DNA of 64,000 nt from Leptolyngbya sp. Heron Island J (GTDB lineage Bacteria; Cyanobacteriota; Cyanobacteriia; Phormidesmidales; Phormidesmidaceae). The first letter of the stretch is position 1, and every line of letters begins with the position of its first letter. The position numbers and the translations under genes are program-made. This document shows, piece by piece, positions 55,460 to 64,000 of the stretch. The notes beneath the pieces are model-generated. The model did not search any database and was not told the origin of the DNA. It saw only the letters and a list, made by a program, of their open reading frames with translations. The stretch spans positions 161,346-225,345 of the forward strand of contig NZ_AWNH01000060.1 of NCBI RefSeq assembly GCF_000482245.1, read 5' to 3'.

Positions 55460-57066
55460 CGATCGCCTCCATAGGTTTGCATGGAGCGATCGCGATAGTC
55501 ATAGAGCCGTTGCAGATACCGTCGGGTTTTAGCAGTAGCTCCATCCTCATCTGACTCTGCCTCCTGAGATATCTCCTCTACCTCTTCATCAACTGTTTCC
55601 GTTGACGATTCATCAGACACCTCATCATTGATAACAGGATTAGAGGTAACAGGATTAGGACTTGATTCAGACTCCATTGTCATCTCTGGCTCTGTTACCA
55701 TTTCTGGGCTGGAGCTGGATTGATTTTCCAGTGTGTCAAATACCTCAGTGTCTGGTGCAGTCTCCTCCACTGGCTGAGGTTCATTAGCAGACTCATCCGG
55801 CTCAATATCAGGCCCACTAGACTTTTGATCTGCCGCCGCGCTATCTAACAATTGATCAGTATTGTCTGAGGACTCGGTTCCAATTTTTTCTGGTGGGCTC
55901 TCAGACTCGGCTTCAGCCGCTTCCGGCTCAGTCACGTCTGGAATGATACTGTCAGAATCTGACTGGTCCTCAGACTTGGCGTCAGTCGCCTCGGGCTCAG
56001 TCGTATCTATCACGACGTCATTAGATACCGGAGTCTTCTCTGGCTCCTGCACTGCATCTAGATCCTCAGGTAGTAATTTTTCAGCAGGCTCAGGCACTTC
56101 AAGAACCGGTGGCTCATAGGTCGGATCAACAATGCTGCCTACCTCTGCTAACGTCAGGTCTCCTCGGGTAATTTTGGCCAGACCGTCATCAAGAGCAGGA
56201 TCGTATTCAATCAGGCGCACAGTGTTGTTAAACACACCTTGGATTGGCTGGCCATCATCATCAACCAGGGTAAGCTGCACCCAATTTTTACCTGGTTTCA
56301 AGCCCTTGATATAGACAGCGTCCCAATCTTTAAGAGTGAAACTGTCGCCATTAATGGTGTAGCGCACCTGCCAATCAGAAATTGTTGGATTATCTTGGGC
56401 GACCTGATGCAAAGGAGCATCGGTAAGATAAAAGTCCAGTAAAACCGGTTCAGCACCATAGCGACCGACTGGCGCACCGTAAGTCAGCAAAGGCTGGCCT
56501 CCAACCGGAGAGTTTTCGTCCGTTTTGGCCAAGACGTGAAACGTGACCTGGGCATAGGCACCTGTATTTTTGAAGCTTTCATGCCAGGGACGGGTGGCAA
56601 AGGCTCTGATCGTATGGGTCCCTGGCGTTAAATTTTCAATAATAATAGGCTCCTCAAGGTTATAAACCGAGCCATAGGGCTGATTGTCAATCATTAGCTC
56701 TATGTGAGGCCCCATATTCCAGGTTTCATCCTTATATATAGGTAAATCCTGTACTTGGAAAACGACGGTGACGGCGGTGTCGTCAAAAATCTGCTCAGCT
56801 TGGGGCTGACGAATTTTCACCTGAGGCTCATAGGTATCCAGCCATGGGGTTAACTCACGAATCAGACTGGGGGTGTCTACCTGTTTGATTGACGGACGAG
56901 ATGTAGATAAAGGCGAGGTCTCACGGGCATTAGACGGCTCAATTGTCTGGGGTTGGCTGCAGCCATTGATTAATAGCAGCACCACTAAAATCAACGGTCC
57001 AACCATCTTGGTTAACTGCTGCTGTAAATGTCCCAAAACATTAAAGACCAAGGCCATGGTGTGCAT
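55456..57066 (-). CDS. Acidic-tailed lipoprotein, unknown function
   Basis: A 536-residue protein. The N-terminus has a hydrophobic segment ending in a lipobox-like LLINGC (Cys about residue 36), so it is probably a lipoprotein. Residues about 75-300 form a beta-rich globular part with two Ig-like stretches (VVFQVQDLPIYKDETWNMGP, IENLTPGTHTIRAFATRPWH, IKGLKPGKNWVQLTLVDDDG). The C-terminal 220 residues are extremely Glu/Asp/Ser/Pro-rich with degenerate repeats of the VTEPEA kind, and end in a basic YLQRLYDYRDRSMQTYGGDR. Similar proteins occur in cyanobacteria without known function. Confidence 0.75.
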   Translation of the reverse strand: MHTMALVFNVLGHLQQQLTKMVGPLILVVLLLINGCSQPQTIEPSNARETSPLSTSRPSIKQVDTPSLIRELTPWLDTYEPQVKIRQPQAEQIFDDTAVTVVFQVQDLPIYKDETWNMGPHIELMIDNQPYGSVYNLEEPIIIENLTPGTHTIRAFATRPWHESFKNTGAYAQVTFHVLAKTDENSPVGGQPLLTYGAPVGRYGAEPVLLDFYLTDAPLHQVAQDNPTISDWQVRYTINGDSFTLKDWDAVYIKGLKPGKNWVQLTLVDDDGQPIQGVFNNTVRLIEYDPALDDGLAKITRGDLTLAEVGSIVDPTYEPPVLEVPEPAEKLLPEDLDAVQEPEKTPVSNDVVIDTTEPEATDAKSEDQSDSDSIIPDVTEPEAAEAESESPPEKIGTESSDNTDQLLDSAAADQKSSGPDIEPDESANEPQPVEETAPDTEVFDTLENQSSSSPEMVTEPEMTMESESSPNPVTSNPVINDEVSDESSTETVDEEVEEISQEAESDEDGATAKTRRYLQRLYDYRDRSMQTYGGDR

Positions 57067-57646
57067 CTTCCGTGACAGTTAAGTTCGGCTCCGTTCGCCT
57101 CCGGTCACGAACTCGCCTAATCGATACTAGCTGCCTGTCGGTCAAGCTTGATCGACAGATTTTGTTTGACCTTAGCCCTGGAGAACAATTCCTTATTTGA
57201 TTTGCAAAACTTAATAAAAGTAGTCATATGTATATATGGATTTCAGGCTCTGTCCATTGGTAGAGCCTATGGTGTTCATTAAGAAAAAGAGGCCGAACTT
57301 TCCAGGTTGTATGCAGGTTTTATGGCCTGACGCCAGAAATAGAGGACTATATTGAGATTTGTTAATGTCATCCATGCTTGATGTCAATTTTGTGCAAACG
57401 ACTACCTTGCGACCCTTACCCTAAGAGGATTTCGGAGGTTGAATTATTGTTAACTCGACGGGGGATCGGTGAAGCGCCGAGACTATAATGCTCAAGAGCA
57501 ATCCCGTTAAGTGTTGAGCATCAGCGTTTCTACTGCGTTAACATCTCGGTAGCAAATGTTTGCAATTGTTTCGAAACTAAAGAAGCATTTTGCTTGTCTC
57601 GCCTTTTTGGGCTGTTCGTTCTTTGTCTAGAGAGAGGAGAGTCTCC
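57067..57646 (+). promoter_or_regulatory. psaA upstream region
   Basis: 580 bases without a gene. A TATAAT -10-like hexamer lies at 57484-57489, about 155 bases before the psaA ATG, in keeping with the long psaA leaders known in cyanobacteria; no good -35 is seen at standard spacing. A ribosome-binding site GAGGAG (57634-57639) decides the psaA start. Confidence 0.4.
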
Positions 57647-59914
57647 ATGACAACTACCCCGCGGGAGCGGGAGGCAGCAGTCAAGGTGACAGTTGATGAA
57701 AATCCGGTACCTGTTTCTTTTGAGAAATGGGGTAAGCCTGGACACTTCAGCCGCGCCTTGGCTAAGGGACCCAAAACCACCACTTGGATTTGGGATCTCC
57801 ACGCCGACGCTCACGACTTTGATAGTCACACCAGTGACTTAGAAGACATTTCTCGTAAAATTTTTAGCGCTCACTTTGGTCATTTGGCCATCGTGTTCAT
57901 TTGGCTGAGTGGCATGTATTACCATGGCGCTCGGTTCTCTAACTTTGAAGCTTGGTTAGCAGACCCCGTTAATATTCATCCCAGCGCTCAGGTGGTTTGG
58001 CCCATTTTTGGTCAAGAAATCCTGAACGGTGAAGTGGGCGGAGGCTTTCAAGGTATTCAGATTACGTCTGGTTTATTCCAGATGTGGAGAGCAGCTGGTT
58101 ACACCAATTCATTCCAGCTTTTGTGTACCGCCATCGGTGCGCTAGTAATGGCTGGTTTGATGATTAATGCTGGTGTATTCCACTACCACATCAAAGCTCC
58201 TAAGCTTGAGTGGTTCCAGAATGTGGAGTCCATGATGAACCACCACCTAGCTGGTTTGTTCGGCTTGGGTTCATTGAGCTGGGCTGGTCACCAGATCCAC
58301 GTTGCTCTGCCTGTTAATGCTTTATTGGATTCCGGGGTGGCTCCACAGGATATTCCTTTGCCCCACGAGTATCTACTAGATAAAGCGTTCATGGCTGACA
58401 TCTTCCCGAGTTTTGCTCAGGGACTTACGCCATTTTTCACCCTGAATTGGGGTGTCTATGCTGACTTTTTGACCTTCAAGGGAGGCCTTAACCCCGTTAC
58501 GGGTGGTCTTTGGATGACTGATATTGCGCATCACCACTTAGCGATCGCAGTCATGTTCATCTTTGCTGGCCATATGTACCGCACTAACTGGGGTATTGGT
58601 CACAGCATGAAGGAAATCCTAGAAGGTCAGAAGGGTGATCCGTTGCTCTTCCCTGCTAAGAATGGCCATGATGGTTTGTTTGAGTTCTTGACCACGTCCT
58701 GGCATGCTCAGCTGGCTATCAACCTGGCTATGGGTGGTTCGGTAACGGTAATTGTGGCTCAGCATATGTATGCGATGCCTCCGTATCCTTACCTAGCAAC
58801 TGACTACGCAACTCAGTTGTGCCTGTTCACTCACCATATGTGGATTGGCGGTTTCTTGATTGTGGGTGGTGCTGCTCACGCTGCGATCGCGATGGTTCGT
58901 GACTACGATCCGGCCATGCATGTCGACAACGTGCTCGACCGCGTCCTTCGCGCTCGTGATGCCATCATTTCTCACCTCAACTGGGTATGTATTTTCCTAG
59001 GCTTCCATAGCTTTGGTCTATATATCCACAACGATACTATGCGTGCCTTGGGTCGTCCCCAGGACATGTTCTCTGACAGTGCGATTCAGCTTCAGCCAAT
59101 TTTCGCCCAATGGCTGCAGAACCTGCACACCTTAGCTGCTAGCGGTACAACTGCTCCTAATGCAATTGGTCCTACTAGTGTTGCTTTCGGTGGTGACATG
59201 GTTGCCGTTGGTGGCAAAGTCGCCATGATGCCTATTGCCCTTGGCACAGCTGACTTTATGGTGCACCACATCCATGCGTTCACCATTCATGTAACTGTCC
59301 TTATCCTGCTTAAGGGTGTGCTGTACTCCCGTAACTCTCGCCTCATCCCTGATAAGAGCGAGCTGGGTTTCCGCTTCCCTTGCGACGGCCCCGGTCGTGG
59401 TGGTACTTGCCAGGTATCTGGTTGGGACCATGTCTTCCTCGGTCTGTTCTGGATGTATAACTCCATCTCCATTGTGATTTTCCACTTCAGCTGGAAGATG
59501 CAGTCGGATGTATGGGGTACCGTTTCCGGTGGTACGGTGTCTCACCCCGCTGGTGGTAACTTCGCGACGAGCGCCATTACTATCAACGGCTGGCTCCGTG
59601 ACTTCCTCTGGGCTCAGGCTTCCCAGGTAATCAACTCCTACGGTTCGGCTCTGTCCGCCTACGGTTTGATGTTCTTGGCTGCTCACTTTATCTGGGCATT
59701 CAGTCTGATGTTCCTGTTCAGTGGCCGTGGCTACTGGCAAGAGCTGATCGAGTCCATTGTTTGGGCTCATAATAAGCTCAAGGTCGCTCCTGCAATTCAG
59801 CCTCGCGCACTGAGCATCACTCAGGGTCGTGCGGTTGGTGTAGCTCACTACCTACTGGGTGGTATTGCTACAACTTGGGCGTTCTTCCATGCTCGAATTC
59901 TGTCGATTGGTTAG
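57647..59914 (+). CDS. psaA: Photosystem I P700 chlorophyll a apoprotein A1
   Basis: A 755-residue thylakoid core protein that with PsaB binds P700, the inner chlorophylls and the FX cluster. The start [20 protein letters not shown] is set by the GAGGAG site; the frame is open 19 codons further upstream, but that part is leader. The FX ligands Cys579 and Cys588 lie in [12 protein letters not shown]. Eleven membrane helices are expected and the length is normal. It is followed after 23 bases by psaB, forming the standard operon. Confidence 0.99.
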   Translation: MTTTPREREAAVKVTVDENPVPVSFEKWGKPGHFSRALAKGPKTTTWIWDLHADAHDFDSHTSDLEDISRKIFSAHFGHLAIVFIWLSGMYYHGARFSNFEAWLADPVNIHPSAQVVWPIFGQEILNGEVGGGFQGIQITSGLFQMWRAAGYTNSFQLLCTAIGALVMAGLMINAGVFHYHIKAPKLEWFQNVESMMNHHLAGLFGLGSLSWAGHQIHVALPVNALLDSGVAPQDIPLPHEYLLDKAFMADIFPSFAQGLTPFFTLNWGVYADFLTFKGGLNPVTGGLWMTDIAHHHLAIAVMFIFAGHMYRTNWGIGHSMKEILEGQKGDPLLFPAKNGHDGLFEFLTTSWHAQLAINLAMGGSVTVIVAQHMYAMPPYPYLATDYATQLCLFTHHMWIGGFLIVGGAAHAAIAMVRDYDPAMHVDNVLDRVLRARDAIISHLNWVCIFLGFHSFGLYIHNDTMRALGRPQDMFSDSAIQLQPIFAQWLQNLHTLAASGTTAPNAIGPTSVAFGGDMVAVGGKVAMMPIALGTADFMVHHIHAFTIHVTVLILLKGVLYSRNSRLIPDKSELGFRFPCDGPGRGGTCQVSGWDHVFLGLFWMYNSISIVIFHFSWKMQSDVWGTVSGGTVSHPAGGNFATSAITINGWLRDFLWAQASQVINSYGSALSAYGLMFLAAHFIWAFSLMFLFSGRGYWQELIESIVWAHNKLKVAPAIQPRALSITQGRAVGVAHYLLGGIATTWAFFHARILSIG

Positions 59915-59937
59915 CAGGGAGGACTTAATAGAAACCT

Positions 59938-62142
59938 ATGGCAACTAAATTTCCAAAATTTAGCCAAGACCTCGCTCAGGATCCAACCACAAGACGGATC
60001 TGGTACGGGATTGCTACATCCCATGACTTTGAAAGCCACGATGGCATGACGGAGGAAAATCTTTATCAAAAGATTTTTGCTTCTCACTTTGGTCACCTGG
60101 CAGTCATCTTCCTCTGGGTATCCGGCAACCTGTTCCACGTTGCTTGGCAAGGTAACTTCGAGCAGTGGGTCGCTGACCCCCTCGGTACCAAGCCCATCGC
60201 CCACGCGATTTGGGATCCTCACTTTGGCCAGAATGCGGTGGATGCGTTCACCCAGGCTGGCGCTACTGGCCCTGTTAACGTTGCGTTTTCTGGGGTTTAC
60301 CACTGGTGGTACACCATCGGTATGCGGACCAACGGCGACCTTTATTCGGCGTCCTTGTTCTTAATAGTGCTGTCCTCAATCTTCCTGCTTGCAGGTTGGT
60401 TGCACCTACAGCCTAAGTTCCGTCCCAGCTTGTCCTGGTTCAAAAATGCTGAGTCTCGCCTAAACCACCACCTAGCTGGTTTGTTTGGTGTTAGCTCCCT
60501 GGCTTGGACTGGTCACCTGGTACACGTTGCAATTCCTGAGTCCCGTGGTGTGCACGTTGGTTGGGATAACTTCCTGACTGTCATGCCTCATCCCGCTGGC
60601 TTGGCCCCCTTCTTCACTGGCAATTGGGGTGTGTACGCTCAGAGCCCTGACACTGTAAACCATGTGTTTGGTACATCTGAGGGTGCAGGTACTGCAATCT
60701 TGACCTTCCTGGGCGGTTTCCATCCTCAGACTGAGTCTCTATGGCTCACTGACATGGCTCACCACCACCTAGCTATTGCGGTTGTCTTCATCATTGCTGG
60801 CCACATGTACCGGACTAACTTCGGTATTGGCCATAGCATCAAGGAGATCCTCAATGCTCACAAGCCTCCTAGCGGTAAGCTTGGCGATGGTCACAAGGGT
60901 ATGTTTGATACTCTCAACAACTCCTTGCACTTCCAGCTAGCTCTGGCTCTGGCTTCCTTGGGTGTGGTAACTTCTCTGGTTGCTCAGCACATGTATGCGT
61001 TGCCTCCTTATGCTTTCATGGCTAAGGATTACACCACCATGGCTGCGCTTTACACCCACCACCAGTACATTGCTGGTTTCATCATGATGGGTGCCTTTGC
61101 CCACGGTGCGATCTTCTTGATTCGTGACTATGATCCAGCTGCGAACGCTAACAATGTGTTGGCTCGTATTCTGGAGCACAAAGAAGCGATCATCTCTCAC
61201 CTGAGTTGGGTATCTTTGTTCCTCGGTTTCCATACTCTGGGCCTCTATGTACACAACGATGTTGTAGTTGCCTTTGGTACTCCCGAGAAGCAAATCCTGG
61301 TTGAGCCTGTATTTGCCCAGTGGGTACAAGCTGCTTCTGGTAAGGCCCTATATGGCTTTGATGCCCTACTTTCCAATGCTGATAGTGCAGCTACTGCTGC
61401 TGCTAGCGGCATCTGGCTACCTGGTTGGTTCGAAGCTATCAACAGTGGCACTAACTCTTTGTTCTTGACCATTGGCCCTGGTGACTTCCTGGTTCACCAC
61501 GCTATTGCCCTAGGTCTCCACACCACTACTTTGATTTTGGTCAAAGGTGCGTTGGATGCCCGTGGTTCTAAGCTAATGCCCGATAAGAAGGACTTTGGCT
61601 ATAGCTTCCCTTGTGATGGCCCTGGTCGTGGCGGTACTTGCGACATCTCTGCATGGGATGCCTTCTACCTAGCCATGTTCTGGATGCTCAACACTATCGG
61701 TTGGTTAACCTTCTACTGGCACTGGAAGCATCTGGCTATCTGGTCTGGTAACGTAGCGCAGTTTAACAACAGCTCTACTCACCTGATGGGTTGGTTCCGT
61801 GATTATCTGTGGTTGAATTCTTCCCAGTTAATCAATGGCTATAACTCCTACGGCATGAATAACTTGGCTGTTTGGGCCTGGATGTTCCTCTTCGGACACC
61901 TGGTTTGGGCGACTGGTTTCATGTTCTTGATCTCCTGGAGAGGTTACTGGCAAGAGCTAATTGAGACCATCGTTTGGGCTCATGAGCGCACTCCTCTAGC
62001 TAACCTAATTAGCTGGAAGGATAAGCCGGTTGCTTTATCCATCGTTCAGGCGCGTCTGGTTGGTCTAGCTCACTTTACTGTGGGTTACGTTCTGACTTAT
62101 GCTGCCTTCCTAATTGCATCGACCTCTGGCCGATTTGGCTAA
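59938..62142 (+). CDS. psaB: Photosystem I P700 chlorophyll a apoprotein A2
   Basis: A 734-residue partner of PsaA. It starts [20 protein letters not shown], with a GGGAGGA ribosome-binding site 15 bases upstream. The FX ligands Cys559 and Cys568 are in [12 protein letters not shown]. The length is standard. A strong terminator follows at 62167-62200, closing the psaAB transcript. Confidence 0.99.
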   Translation: MATKFPKFSQDLAQDPTTRRIWYGIATSHDFESHDGMTEENLYQKIFASHFGHLAVIFLWVSGNLFHVAWQGNFEQWVADPLGTKPIAHAIWDPHFGQNAVDAFTQAGATGPVNVAFSGVYHWWYTIGMRTNGDLYSASLFLIVLSSIFLLAGWLHLQPKFRPSLSWFKNAESRLNHHLAGLFGVSSLAWTGHLVHVAIPESRGVHVGWDNFLTVMPHPAGLAPFFTGNWGVYAQSPDTVNHVFGTSEGAGTAILTFLGGFHPQTESLWLTDMAHHHLAIAVVFIIAGHMYRTNFGIGHSIKEILNAHKPPSGKLGDGHKGMFDTLNNSLHFQLALALASLGVVTSLVAQHMYALPPYAFMAKDYTTMAALYTHHQYIAGFIMMGAFAHGAIFLIRDYDPAANANNVLARILEHKEAIISHLSWVSLFLGFHTLGLYVHNDVVVAFGTPEKQILVEPVFAQWVQAASGKALYGFDALLSNADSAATAAASGIWLPGWFEAINSGTNSLFLTIGPGDFLVHHAIALGLHTTTLILVKGALDARGSKLMPDKKDFGYSFPCDGPGRGGTCDISAWDAFYLAMFWMLNTIGWLTFYWHWKHLAIWSGNVAQFNNSSTHLMGWFRDYLWLNSSQLINGYNSYGMNNLAVWAWMFLFGHLVWATGFMFLISWRGYWQELIETIVWAHERTPLANLISWKDKPVALSIVQARLVGLAHFTVGYVLTYAAFLIASTSGRFG

Positions 62143-62166
62143 GTTGATTGCTCCCTAGGAGAATGA

Positions 62167-62200
62167 AAAAAGCCCTTCAGCTCAGCCTGAAGGGCTTTTT
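62167..62200 (+). terminator. Rho-independent terminator of psaAB
   Basis: AAAAAGCCCTTCAG, a six-base loop CTCAGC and CTGAAGGGCTTTTT form a perfect 14-bp stem with a T-run on the plus strand and an A-run on the other side, so it could work in both directions. Confidence 0.93.
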
Positions 62201-62356
62201 GTTTGCTAAGCTTTTGTCGCAATAAAAAGTGCTTAGTAATTTAGTGGAACTTGTTTGGCGATATTGTCAATGGTCTTTCAGGTACTTAGCTACTGTTGAG
62301 TGTCCTTAATTGTACGGGAACTCTTGATATTGCTTGGTCTGTATCAGGAGGTTGAC

Positions 62357-63535
62357 ATGGGGACGAGGGCCAATATTATCCAGCTGTGTCGATCAATGGT
62401 TCACTCCCATGGGAGTAGTCACCTCCAGGTTGAGGCAAATAGCGTGACCTGGAAAGTCTTTGTCCATAATGGTCAACTTCAATATGCTGTCCATTCCCTG
62501 CAAACGTTAGAGATGCTGATGCATCATTTAGCAAAATTGGGGTGTGCTTTGTCAGTATCAGTGCGTGAAGGTTTAACCTCTTCAATGAAAGACGCCCAAC
62601 CATGGGATCTGCACCTTCAGAACGCGATTAAACAGCTTGAACAGCAAGGCCTGATAACGGCTGCAGTTTCTAAAGCCGTAAAGCTTTCTCTGTCTAAGGA
62701 TGCTTTAGAGTCATTGCTGTGGTTACCAGAGGTTAAACATAGTATTGAGTCTTATCAGACTGACTATATGTCTCTAATGCCATTAGAGACAGTTCTCGAT
62801 GAACTAGAATCCCGCTTGCAGAGTTGGCAGCAGCTACAGCCTGTGGTGAAATCACCTTATCAACAGATTTCATGTCCTGATAATAGCCGCCTTAATCAAC
62901 CTGTTGTTAATGGCCAGCTTAATCAATCACTGCTGTCAATGCTGGCTCAGCTGATGCAGGGTAATAGTCTTTATCACGTTGCATTTTTACTTAAGCAGGA
63001 TAGCCTGAGGGTAGCACAGCTGTTATCTCCTTATATTCAGCAACATACGTTTGTGCTAACCTATCCAGTTTTTCCTTTAAATAAGCTGCCGAGTGTGCCG
63101 CGTCGGATATTACCTCAGATATCGCATCAAACACTTTCAGTGTCTCAGCCTCAAAAGGCTCCAAAGATTGTATGTATTGACGATAGTCCAGCAATGCTGG
63201 ACACGTTGAAGAGTTATTTGGAAACAGATGGCTTTGACGTCGCTACACTGGAAAACCCCATGGAATCGATGTCAATGTTGTTTGCCATGAAGCCAGATAT
63301 GATTTTGATGGATGTATCTATGCCTGGTATTAATGGCCGACGTTTATGCGAAATCCTTAGACGGAGTAGTGCGTTTAAGGATTTACCGATTATTATCGTT
63401 AGCAGCAATGCCAGTGTATTAGATAAAGCAAAAGCCGAATCTTCTGGTGCGACAGATTACTTACAAAAGCCTTTCTCGCAGGCTGAGCTTCTAGCTATAG
63501 TAAAAGCCCATCTAAAGATGGCGACGCATGTCTAG
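62357..63535 (+). CDS. PatA-type regulator: PATAN domain plus C-terminal receiver
   Basis: A 392-residue protein. The ATG at 62357 is set by a perfect AGGAGG (62346-62351); the longer frame from GTG 62300 is not needed. Residues about 1-90 form the PATAN (DUF4388-like) domain (SHLQVEANSVTWKVFVHNGQ, LQYAVHSLQTLEMLMHHL), followed by the helical middle part. Residues 270-390 form a receiver with acidic Asp275/Asp276, phospho-acceptor Asp319 (LMDVSMPG) and Lys371. This is the layout of PatA (heterocyst pattern), PixG and relatives. No histidine kinase or chemotaxis-like genes follow, so which pathway it serves is open. Confidence 0.87.
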   Translation: MGTRANIIQLCRSMVHSHGSSHLQVEANSVTWKVFVHNGQLQYAVHSLQTLEMLMHHLAKLGCALSVSVREGLTSSMKDAQPWDLHLQNAIKQLEQQGLITAAVSKAVKLSLSKDALESLLWLPEVKHSIESYQTDYMSLMPLETVLDELESRLQSWQQLQPVVKSPYQQISCPDNSRLNQPVVNGQLNQSLLSMLAQLMQGNSLYHVAFLLKQDSLRVAQLLSPYIQQHTFVLTYPVFPLNKLPSVPRRILPQISHQTLSVSQPQKAPKIVCIDDSPAMLDTLKSYLETDGFDVATLENPMESMSMLFAMKPDMILMDVSMPGINGRRLCEILRRSSAFKDLPIIIVSSNASVLDKAKAESSGATDYLQKPFSQAELLAIVKAHLKMATHV

Positions 63536-63761
63536 AAAGCTAATCATAGCCCTGATGAGAGCAGGATGTGGCCTTAATTGCAAAATCACACTAACTTCGG
63601 GCTCATGGCCGTTTTTGGTGCTCGCGCTACCCTCACCTGAACCATCGCCTCAGGAGACTATCTATTCCTCCAAATCAGTCGCTTGGCCAATAGGTCTAAT
63701 ACCAATTCTGTAATTAAGAGCTACACATGGTAGAACTGAGGTGCAGCCTTCAATGTGAGCG
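63536..63761. other. Gap before the transposase gene
   Basis: About 225 bases. No supported gene. The left end of the IS630-like element should lie here (for example in the AT-rich 63700-63730 stretch). Without the other end the terminal inverted repeat cannot be located. Confidence 0.35.
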
Positions 63762-64000
63762 ATGTCAGGCATTTACCATCTTGAAATTACCGAAAGTGAA
63801 GACGAGCTCAAAGCTCTCCTGAGAAGTCAAAAAACGGCCTCGTCAAAAGAGCGAATTCAATTCCTCTATTTGCTTAAAAGCGAACAGGCTTCGACAATCC
63901 AGCAAGCTGCCAAATTATTAGGTCGTCATCGGGTCACGGTCCAAAAATGGGCGAAGCGTTATCGAGACGGTCAGCTAGCGGGATTGTTGAGTCATAAGCC
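63762..64000 (+). mobile_element. IS630-family transposase, N-terminal part (cut by window end)
   Basis: From ATG 63762 an uninterrupted frame of 79 codons runs off the window: MSGIYHLEITESEDELKALL, then QKTASSKERIQFLYLLKSEQ, IQQAAKLLGRHRVTVQKWAK and YRDGQLAGLL. This is the N-terminal helix-turn-helix DNA-binding region of IS630/Tc1-type transposases. The DDE catalytic domain lies beyond the window, so intactness cannot be judged. Confidence 0.8.

Noticed and set aside
57647..62142. Long antisense frames inside psaA and psaB
   Set aside because: These follow from the strong codon bias of photosystem genes and encode no recognisable protein.
63528..63713. 61-codon frame after the PatA-type gene
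   Set aside because: Overlaps the end of the real gene and resembles no protein; probably chance near the IS end.

Overview
The window comes from a cyanobacterium, probably a filamentous, non-marine-restricted or marine, salt-tolerant strain. Direct evidence is psaA-psaB, ndhF, phycobilin lyases of the CpcS and CpcT types, a high-light-inducible protein, a cyanobacterial tmRNA tag and many HIP1 (GCGATCGC) octamers. HetR together with an RGSGR-peptide precursor points to a filamentous strain. A glucosylglycerol gene set points to a brackish or marine habitat. The species cannot be fixed from sequence alone. No nif or heterocyst-glycolipid genes are seen here, so heterocyst formation is undecided.

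Layout. 1-9200: the end of ilvA, a TspO-like membrane protein, an exopolysaccharide set (acetyltransferase, two GT2 glycosyltransferases, HpsJ-like protein, CsaB-like pyruvyl transferase), deoC, selO and the DUF2499/DUF3593 pair. 9369-12691: a coiled-coil protein, a small protein, then patX and hetR in tandem on the minus strand. 12806-24000: an FAD oxidoreductase, a TerB/Mo-nitro_C protein, a YdcF protein, an unknown membrane protein, an MscS-DEP channel, ndhF and ggt. 24222-31000: a CHAT-domain protein, a 1.1 kb gene-poor stretch with hairpins, ssrA, a repeat protein, an ABC ATPase and an unlisted 47-aa HLIP. 30924-44600: Zn-ribbon and SPFH-GYF proteins, bilin lyases, rsmG, tatC, a RodZ-like protein, a lytic transglycosylase and pepA, then two decayed genes (DUF3179, Uma2). 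45080-55459: a glucosylglycerol module (glpK, gghA, ggpS, glpD, gpsA). 57647-62142: psaAB. 62357-63535: a PatA-type PATAN-receiver regulator. The window ends in a cut IS630-like transposase.

The most interesting item is the small exported protein at 12449-12691. It carries four RGSGR pentapeptides, the PatS/HetN/PatX signal that inhibits HetR, and sits just upstream of hetR. It looks like a multi-copy peptide precursor. A PatA-type regulator, from a family that in Nostoc acts on the same circuit, lies 50 kb away. A second theme is a family of three perfect or near-perfect palindromes: one supplies the selO stop codon, one lies inside the ggt signal-peptide region and one follows ggpS.
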